Shown: in pieces, positions 55,200 through 61,415 of the stretch
Layout: each line of letters begins with the position of its first letter
Numbering within the stretch: the first letter of the stretch is position 1
Assembly: GCF_001402875.1 (NCBI RefSeq)
Contig: NZ_CP012946.1
Coordinates: forward strand, 1,962,001 to 2,026,000
Source of the DNA: Blastochloris viridis
Lineage (GTDB): Bacteria > Pseudomonadota > Alphaproteobacteria > Rhizobiales > Xanthobacteraceae
Direction: 5' to 3'
DNA: 64,000 nt
Position numbers and translations under genes: made by a program
The notes under the pieces: model-generated
Seen by the model: the letters and a program-made list of their open reading frames with translations, nothing else
Databases searched by the model: none
What the model was told of the DNA's origin: nothing

Positions 55200-55492
55200 G
55201 CCGCATCCCTCCGCTGGTTGGCTGGAAGCGCCAGCACGGCCTCGATCACCGCAACGACGCGGGAATCGAGGCGCGGATTGCGGCGATAGCGCACCCACTG
55301 GGCGTCGCGCCGGTCGACGACGAGGCCGGCGACCTTCAGCACCGCCATGTGGCGCGACATGCGCGACTGGGTGGCGCCGAGCGCCTTCATCAGTTCGCAG
55401 ACGCAATGCTCCTGCCCGTCCCACACCATGCGCAGGGCAGCAAGCCGGGTGGCATCGGCAAGGGCGGACATCAGCTCGACCGGCGTAATCAT
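55196..55492 (-). CDS. arsR: ArsR family metalloregulator (leftward operon)
   Basis: A 98-residue winged-helix repressor. The metal site HCVCELMKAL (C30, C32) is the classical ArsR As(III)/Sb(III) ligand pair in helix 3; the recognition helix follows (ATQSRMSRHMAVLK). It leads the permease-thioredoxin operon and is preceded by a palindrome at 55506-55523 that it probably binds. Confidence 0.92.
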   Translation of the reverse strand: MITPVELMSALADATRLAALRMVWDGQEHCVCELMKALGATQSRMSRHMAVLKVAGLVVDRRDAQWVRYRRNPRLDSRVVAVIEAVLALPANQRRDAA

Positions 55493-55505
55493 TTGCTATT
55501 CCGGT

Positions 55506-55523
55506 TATGCGGCATTGCGCATA
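55506..55523. promoter_or_regulatory. Putative ArsR operator of the leftward ars operon
   Basis: TATGCG (55506-55511) and CGCATA (55518-55523) form an inverted repeat with a 6-base centre, 14 bases upstream of the arsR start. The location is right for autoregulation by repression. Confidence 0.55.
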
Positions 55524-55686
55524 TATCTGTGCCCAAGCCGCAGTCCGGTCAAGCGGAAACAGCAGCGCCATGCCCATGAGGCTCGGACGAGAGATTTGGG
55601 CGCCAGAGTTGGGGCTCTCGAAATGAGCACTTGTCATCGAGTTGGGTGTCGCTGGGAGGGCCGGCACATCCGGCTTGCCAATGTTT

Positions 55687-55714
55687 CCATATTTCGTGTA
55701 TCGTCGAAATATGG
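55687..55714. promoter_or_regulatory. Putative ArsR operator overlapping the start of the arsR-arsC fusion
   Basis: CCATATTTCG (55687-55696) and CGAAATATGG (55705-55714) form a perfect 10-base inverted repeat around 8 bases. The right arm contains the ATG at 55711. It resembles ArsR sites of other alphaproteobacteria (ATTTCG...CGAAAT). Confidence 0.65.
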
Positions 55715-56598
55715 AATCAGACGATGCCCTGCTCGCGTTGTCGGCGCTTGCCCAGGCCACGCGGCTCGAGGTGTTCCGCCTGCTGATGGCGCATGAGCCG
55801 AACGGGCTGGCGGCCGGCGAGGTGTCGCGCTGTCTTGCCGTGCCGGCCAACACCCTGTCGGCCCACCTTGCCATCCTCGCCCGCGCCGGACTGGTGACGG
55901 CCTCGCGCCGCAGCCGCTCGATCGTCTATCGCGCCCGGCCCGACAGCATTCATGCGCTTGTCGGCTTCCTGGTCGAGGATTGCTGCGGCGGCCACGCCGA
56001 GCTCTGCACGCCGACGTCCGCTCCGCCGCTCCGCCGACCTGCCGCTGGTCCACTCCGCGAAGGAAAGCCCATGCCCGATCGCATCTTCAACGTGCTGTTC
56101 CTCTGCACCGGCAACACCGCCCGGTCGATCCTGGCCGAGAGCATCCTGACGAAGGACGGCGGCGGCCGCTTCCGCGCCTTCTCCGCCGGCAGCCAGCCCA
56201 AGGGCACCGTCAACCCGTTCGCGCTCAAGGTGCTGGCGGCGGAGGGCTATCCGACCGAGGGTCTGCACTCGAAAAGCTGGGCTGAGTTCGCCGCCGCCGA
56301 CGCACCGGTGATGGATTTCGTATTCACCGTCTGCGACAACGCCGCCGGCGAGGCCTGCCCGGTGTGGCCGGGCCAGCCGATGACCGCGCATTGGGGCATC
56401 GAGGATCCGGCGGCGGCGAGCGGCAATGATGTCATGGTCGAGCGCGCGTTCGTCACCGCGCTGCGCTACCTCAAGAACCGCATCTCGGTGTTCACCGCCC
56501 TGCCGTTCGCCAGCCTCGACCGGCTGGCGCTCGGATCGAGGCTGCGCGAGATCGGCCGCCTCGAAGGGGCGACGGGCCGCAAGGCGGAGCTCGCCTGA
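55711..56598 (+). CDS. ArsR-ArsC fusion: regulator joined to low-molecular-weight-phosphatase-type arsenate reductase
   Basis: A 295-residue fusion. Residues 1-100 are an ArsR winged helix (TRLEVFRLLMAHEPNGLAA, VPANTLSAHLAILARAGLV) ending in C91, C92 and C99, an arrangement like the As(III) site of the Acidithiobacillus ArsR. Residues 121-295 are an arsenate reductase with the phosphatase loop LCTGNTARSI (C132, R138). An internal ATG at 56071 (M121) has AAGGA 7 bases upstream, so a free reductase may also be made. The first ATG has no ribosome site. ATG 55681 is an alternative start. Confidence 0.88.
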   Translation: MESDDALLALSALAQATRLEVFRLLMAHEPNGLAAGEVSRCLAVPANTLSAHLAILARAGLVTASRRSRSIVYRARPDSIHALVGFLVEDCCGGHAELCTPTSAPPLRRPAAGPLREGKPMPDRIFNVLFLCTGNTARSILAESILTKDGGGRFRAFSAGSQPKGTVNPFALKVLAAEGYPTEGLHSKSWAEFAAADAPVMDFVFTVCDNAAGEACPVWPGQPMTAHWGIEDPAAASGNDVMVERAFVTALRYLKNRISVFTALPFASLDRLALGSRLREIGRLEGATGRKAELA

Positions 56599-57023
56599 TG
56601 GACGTGATCATCTACCACAATCCCGCCTGCGGCACCTCACGCAACGTGCTCGGGCTGATCCGCAATGCCGGTGTCGAGCCGCACGTGATCGAGTACCTGA
56701 CGTGCCCGCCAACGCGCGCGCTGCTGGTGCAGATGATCGCCCGGGCGGGGCTCTCGGTGCGTGACCTGCTGCGCGAGAAGGGTACGCCGTATCGCGAACT
56801 CGGCCTCGGCGATCCCGCTTTGACGGACGACCAGCTTCTCGACGCCATGATGGCGCATCCGATCCTGATCAACCGGCCGCTGGTGGTGACCCCGAAGGGG
56901 GTGCGCCTGTGCCGCCCGTCGGAAGCGGTGCTCGACCTGCTGCCGCCGCAGCGCGGCGCGTTCCGCAAGGAGGACGGCGAACTGGTGGTCGACGCCGCGG
57001 GGCGCCGCGTCGCGACAGCTTGA
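56598..57023 (+). CDS. arsC: Glutaredoxin-dependent arsenate reductase
   Basis: A 141-residue thioredoxin-fold reductase of the ArsC family that reduces As(V) to As(III) with glutathione. The catalytic cysteine is C11 in HNPACGTSRN; LTDDQLLDAMMAHPILINRP supplies the conserved arginine loop. Its ATG shares a base with the stop of the fusion gene. It is the second, mechanistically different arsenate reductase in the operon. Confidence 0.93.
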   Translation: MDVIIYHNPACGTSRNVLGLIRNAGVEPHVIEYLTCPPTRALLVQMIARAGLSVRDLLREKGTPYRELGLGDPALTDDQLLDAMMAHPILINRPLVVTPKGVRLCRPSEAVLDLLPPQRGAFRKEDGELVVDAAGRRVATA

Positions 57024-57034
57024 AGGATTTTGCG

Positions 57035-58105
57035 ATGTCCACGTTCGAACGCTATCTCACCGTCTGGGTCGGCCTGTGCATCGTCGTGGGCATCGCCCTC
57101 GGCCACGTGATGCCGGGCGTGTTCCAGGCGATCGGCACAGCCGAGATCGCCAAGGTCAATCTGCCGGTGGCGGCGCTGATCTGGCTGATGATCATCCCGA
57201 TGCTGATCAAGATCGACTTCGCCGCACTCGGCCGGGTGAAGGAGCACTGGCGCGGCATCAGCGTCACGCTGTTCATCAACTGGGCGGTCAAGCCGTTCTC
57301 GATGGCCGCGCTCGGCTGGCTGTTCATCGGCTATCTGTTCCGCCCCTATCTGCCGGCCGAGCAGATCGACAGCTACATCGCCGGCCTGATCATCCTCGCG
57401 GCAGCACCCTGCACCGCCATGGTGTTCGTGTGGTCGAACCTCACCCGCGGCGAGCCGCACTTCACGCTGAGCCAGGTCGCGCTCAACGACACCATCATGG
57501 TGTTCGCGTTTGCGCCGATCGTCGGCCTGCTGCTCGGGCTCTCCGCCATCACCGTGCCGTGGGACACGCTGGTGCTGTCGGTGGTGCTCTACATCGTGGT
57601 GCCGGTGATCGCCGCGCAAGTGCTGCGCCGGCGGCTTCTGGCGCAGGGTGGCGAGCCGGCGCAGCAGCGCATGCTCGGCCGCCTGCAGCCGCTGTCGCTG
57701 GTCGCCTTGCTGGCCACGCTGGTGCTGCTGTTCGGCTTCCAGGGCGAGCAGATTCTCGCCCAGCCGCTGATCATCGCGCTGCTCGCAGTGCCGATCCTGA
57801 TCCAGGTCTACTTCAACTCCGGCCTTGCCTATCTGCTCAACCGACTCGCCGGCGAGCAGCACTGCGTCGCCGGCCCCTCGGCGCTGATCGGCGCTTCCAA
57901 CTTCTTCGAACTGGCGGTGGCGGCCGCGATCTCGCTGTTCGGGTTCCAGTCGGGCGCCGCACTCGCCACCGTGGTCGGCGTCCTCATCGAGGTGCCGGTG
58001 ATGCTGTCGGTGGTGTGGATCGTCAACCGCTCGAAGGATTGGTACGAGGCAGGCAGCGCGAAGGCGCGAAGGCGCTCGGCCGCTTCGACACCGGCCGGCC
58101 ATTGA
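57035..58105 (+). CDS. arsB: Arsenite efflux transporter of the ACR3 family
   Basis: A 356-residue, ten-helix arsenite exporter. The essential cysteine is in ILAAAPCTAMVFVW (C126) and the conserved glutamate in NFFELAVAAAISL. It starts 11 bases after arsC with AAGGA 7 bases upstream. Together with the fusion and arsC it makes a full arsenate detoxification operon. Often named acr3. Confidence 0.94.
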   Translation: MSTFERYLTVWVGLCIVVGIALGHVMPGVFQAIGTAEIAKVNLPVAALIWLMIIPMLIKIDFAALGRVKEHWRGISVTLFINWAVKPFSMAALGWLFIGYLFRPYLPAEQIDSYIAGLIILAAAPCTAMVFVWSNLTRGEPHFTLSQVALNDTIMVFAFAPIVGLLLGLSAITVPWDTLVLSVVLYIVVPVIAAQVLRRRLLAQGGEPAQQRMLGRLQPLSLVALLATLVLLFGFQGEQILAQPLIIALLAVPILIQVYFNSGLAYLLNRLAGEQHCVAGPSALIGASNFFELAVAAAISLFGFQSGAALATVVGVLIEVPVMLSVVWIVNRSKDWYEAGSAKARRRSAASTPAGH

Positions 58106-58588
58106 CTCATGATCCGGTCGGCAATCGTGCGCGAGGTCGAACGCCACCGGCAAATTGCATCCTCCTGAGCGGGGCGCCGCCCTCCACAATATTTGAGTCA
58201 GAGTTCGACCCGTTTTCCGTGACGTGCTGAGGTCGGGAGAAACGCTTCCGGCGCCCGTCATCGAGACGAGCCATGGCCCAGGTGGAGGTGACGGATGCCG
58301 CGCGTGAGAGACGGAACGGCTATCGGGTGGCCGTGACCCGCGGCGAGCGGAATGGCCGATAGGCCTCAAGATGGCATTCCCAGCCGGCGGACACGCGGTT
58401 TTTGTCGCTGTCGGATTTGTTCGCGGCCGTGCGCGGCCGCACCGAGCGCAGCCACGCGGACGGTAGACCGGCCCTGCGCAATTCCTGACACCATCGGCGG
58501 AATCCGATAGGGCTGGAACAAAGGCGCAAATGCGCTAACCTGTCGCGCCGATCGATATCTGCAGTCCAGGGCCATCTGGAAACATCCG
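58106..58588. other. Gap between the ars operon and the defence operon
   Basis: About 480 bases. A 29-codon frame at 58273-58362 (MAQVEVTDAARERRNG...) has only a weak ribosome site and I do not call it. GCGGCCGTGCGCGGCCGC at 58421-58438 is an inverted repeat. The promoter of the defence operon should be in the last 100 bases, which are somewhat AT-richer. No integrase, att site or transposon end was seen. Confidence 0.45.
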
Positions 58589-60124
58589 ATGCCAGCCGTC
58601 AGCGATTCAGCCGAGCTGTTCAGGCATGTGAGCGCCGAAAAGTCGGCGTTCTATCGCTGCATCATGGACGTGTTCGCTGCGGCCAAACGACAATATCGCC
58701 TGCAACTGCGGCCCGACGAAGTCTTGGCCGAAGCCCGATGGCCGGACGGACAAACGCCGCGCATCGAGGACGTCAACGCCGCGCTGAGCCAGCTTTCGGC
58801 CTGGGGTAATCTGGAATCGCATCATGATACGGCGCGGGTTTCCAGCCTGAACGATTTCTACCGGGCGCGCCTGCTCTACCGGCTGTCGCAGGGCGGCGAA
58901 GCCGTGGAATCGGCGCTGGCGCTGTTCGTGCAAACCCTGCAACGCCGCGCCGAGCTGCAAACCGTGGCGCTCGAAGACATCGCCAGCCGATTGCAGGCGA
59001 TGAAGGCGCTGGCCGACGAGACCGAACCGGACGCCGCAAAAATCCACGCGACACTGCGGGATCTGGTGCGGGTTTTCGAGAGCCTTGCCGACAACGCGCA
59101 AGCGTTCATGGCCGGGGTGGCGCGCAGCATCGAACTGCAGCAGGCCGAAGAAAATGCGGTGGCGAACTACAAGCGACGGCTGATCGACTATCTGGAGCGC
59201 TTCATCGGCGATCTGGTGCGCCGCTCCGACATGATCGCCGGGCTCATTCTCGCATTGGAGCCGAGCATCGACGCGATGTTGCAGCAGGTGGCCGCGCGCG
59301 AGGCCCGCGATGCCGCGCCGGGCGATGCCCAGGAGCGGATCGATTCGCAAACCCGATCCTGGAATGCCTGGCGCGAACGTTGGAAAGGCCTGCGCGGCTG
59401 GTTCTTTCGCACCGGCCATGAGCCGTCGCAGGCCGAATTGTTGCGGGCGCGCGCCAGGTCGGCGATCCCGCAATTGCTCGGCGCGATCGCCGCGCTGAAC
59501 GAGCGCCGCAGCGGCCGCAGCGATCGCTCCGCGGATTTTCGCATGCTCTCGCTGTGGTTCGCCGGCTGCGCCGACGATGGCGAGACGCATCGGCTGGCGC
59601 GCGCCGCCTTCGCGCTCAATCCGGCGCGGCATTTTTCACTCAATCCCGACGCCGACGCTGAGCTGCCGGCCAGCACGCGCTGGGCCGACGCGCCGGCTTT
59701 GCGGATTCACCCGCGGCTGCGCGAATATGGCGAAGCGGCGCCGCGCGGCCCGTTGGCCCGGGTGCGCGACCGCGCCGACGCGCGCGCCCAGCTGGCGCGC
59801 GAACTCGCCGAGGAATCGCAGCAGGTCGAGGCGGCGCGCCGGCGCCTTGCCACCGGCCATCCCACCCGGCTGTCCGACCTCGGCGAACTCGACCGTCACG
59901 CCTTCGGGCTTTTCCTCGGACTGCTCGGCGAAGCGTTGACCGAACAGGCCGGACCGGACGCCACCGCGGAGCGGCAGACCGGCGACGGGCTGTTGCATAT
60001 CAGCCTGACGCCGCTGGCGCCGGACAGTCGCGCCCGCATCGACACGCCGCTCGGCGTGTTTTCCGGGCGCGACCATCTGATCACCATCACGCCGACACGA
60101 GACGCCGATGAAGCCCAGCTCTGA
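58589..60124 (+). CDS. jetA: DUF2397 (TIGR02677) protein, Wadjet JetA-like subunit
   Basis: A 511-residue protein, mostly helical. RLLYRLSQGGEAVESALALF and FIGDLVRRSDMIAGLILALEP, together with the N-terminal VSAEKSAFYRCIMDVF, fit the TIGR02677 family. In Wadjet systems this is the kleisin-like subunit that closes the SMC ring. The next two genes are the expected partners in the expected order. It overlaps jetB by 17 bases. Confidence 0.82.
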   Translation: MPAVSDSAELFRHVSAEKSAFYRCIMDVFAAAKRQYRLQLRPDEVLAEARWPDGQTPRIEDVNAALSQLSAWGNLESHHDTARVSSLNDFYRARLLYRLSQGGEAVESALALFVQTLQRRAELQTVALEDIASRLQAMKALADETEPDAAKIHATLRDLVRVFESLADNAQAFMAGVARSIELQQAEENAVANYKRRLIDYLERFIGDLVRRSDMIAGLILALEPSIDAMLQQVAAREARDAAPGDAQERIDSQTRSWNAWRERWKGLRGWFFRTGHEPSQAELLRARARSAIPQLLGAIAALNERRSGRSDRSADFRMLSLWFAGCADDGETHRLARAAFALNPARHFSLNPDADAELPASTRWADAPALRIHPRLREYGEAAPRGPLARVRDRADARAQLARELAEESQQVEAARRRLATGHPTRLSDLGELDRHAFGLFLGLLGEALTEQAGPDATAERQTGDGLLHISLTPLAPDSRARIDTPLGVFSGRDHLITITPTRDADEAQL

Positions 60125-61415
60125 AAGGTCCAGGGACAGTCGCAGCATCGGTCAACAACAGCAGCGTTTCCAGCGCGAGGAGTTTCGCAGCGCGGTGCGC
60201 GCGTTGCTGATGACACCGCTGATGAGTCCGGAGCACGAGGATTTTCCCGCCATCCGCCGCCAGGCCGACGCGCTACGCGACTGGTTCGCGCGCGAAACCG
60301 GCTGGCCGCTGCAGATCGAACATGAGGGCGCCCGCCTTTCCAAGCGGCCGGCCGACCTCGGCAGCACGATGCGCGGCCTGCCCGGCTACGATCGCCGCCG
60401 CTATGTGCTGCTGTGTCTCGCCTGCGCGGTGCTGGAACGCGCCGACCCGCAGATCACGCTGCGGCTGCTGGGCGAGCGGCTGCTGCAATTGGCCGCCGAC
60501 CCGGCGCTGGCGGCGTCGGACTTCCGCTTCACGCTCGGCGCCCCGCATGAGCGGCGCGAACTGGTGGCGGTCTGCCGCACGCTGCTGGAACTGGGGGTGC
60601 TGGCGCGCGTCGCCGGCGACGAAGAGGCCTTCGTGCAGGCCGGCGGCGATCAGGCCGACGCACTTTACGACGTGCAGCGCCGCGCGCTCGCCGGCATGCT
60701 GGCGGCGGTGCGCGGGCCGTCGACCTTTCGACCGGAAGACGCGCCGGTCACGCTCGACCAGCGGCTGCATGCGCTGGTCGACGAGCACGTGGCGGACAGC
60801 GACGAGGGCCGGCGCACCGCGCTGCGCCACCACCTCGCCCGCCGGCTGCTCGACGATCCCGTGGTCTATCTCGACACGCTGGACCCCGACGCCCGCGGCT
60901 ATTTCGTCAATCAGCGCGGCACCATGGCAGCGCGCTTGTGCGACGCCGCGGGCCTGGTGGCCGAACAACGCGCCGAAGGGCTGGCGCTGGTCGACGAAAC
61001 CGGCGTGCTGACCGACGTGGCGATGCCCGCCGAAGGCACCGACGCCCACGCCACGCTGCTGGTCGCGGAATATTTGGCCCGCAGTTACAGATCGCGCCTG
61101 GCCGACGCCACCACTGCGGCGCCGGCAGCGGCGGCATTCACCCCGGCGCACGACATCATCGCCTTCCTGCGCGACGCCAAGACCAAGTTCGGCCGCTACT
61201 GGCGCAAATCGGCGCGCGAGCCCGGCGCCGAACGCGAACTCGCCGCGATCGCGATCGAACGGCTGGAAAAACTCCACCTCATCGTCCGAGATGCCGACAC
61301 GGTACAGCCGCTGCCGGCGCTGGCGCGCTTCGCGCTCGGCGACGCCGAAATCCGCGACGCCCGTGAACCGCGCGACGGAGCCGTCGCCGCCAAGCATCGG
61401 TTCGGATCGCCATGA
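60108..61415 (+). CDS. jetB: DUF2398 (TIGR02678) protein, Wadjet JetB-like subunit
   Basis: A 435-residue protein of the TIGR02678 family (EEFRSAVRALLMTPLMSPEHEDF; PGYDRRRYVLLCLACAVLER; VYLDTLDPDARGYFVNQRG are typical phrases). It is the KITE-like winged-helix subunit that binds the kleisin in SMC-type complexes. The start lies inside jetA and its stop overlaps the jetC start (ATGA). Confidence 0.82.
   Translation: MKPSSERSRDSRSIGQQQQRFQREEFRSAVRALLMTPLMSPEHEDFPAIRRQADALRDWFARETGWPLQIEHEGARLSKRPADLGSTMRGLPGYDRRRYVLLCLACAVLERADPQITLRLLGERLLQLAADPALAASDFRFTLGAPHERRELVAVCRTLLELGVLARVAGDEEAFVQAGGDQADALYDVQRRALAGMLAAVRGPSTFRPEDAPVTLDQRLHALVDEHVADSDEGRRTALRHHLARRLLDDPVVYLDTLDPDARGYFVNQRGTMAARLCDAAGLVAEQRAEGLALVDETGVLTDVAMPAEGTDAHATLLVAEYLARSYRSRLADATTAAPAAAAFTPAHDIIAFLRDAKTKFGRYWRKSAREPGAERELAAIAIERLEKLHLIVRDADTVQPLPALARFALGDAEIRDAREPRDGAVAAKHRFGSP

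Noticed and set aside
58273..58362. 29-codon frame MAQVEVTDAARERRNG... upstream of the Wadjet genes
   Set aside because: Ribosome site weak, no recognisable family and no coupling to neighbours; could be real but not supported.
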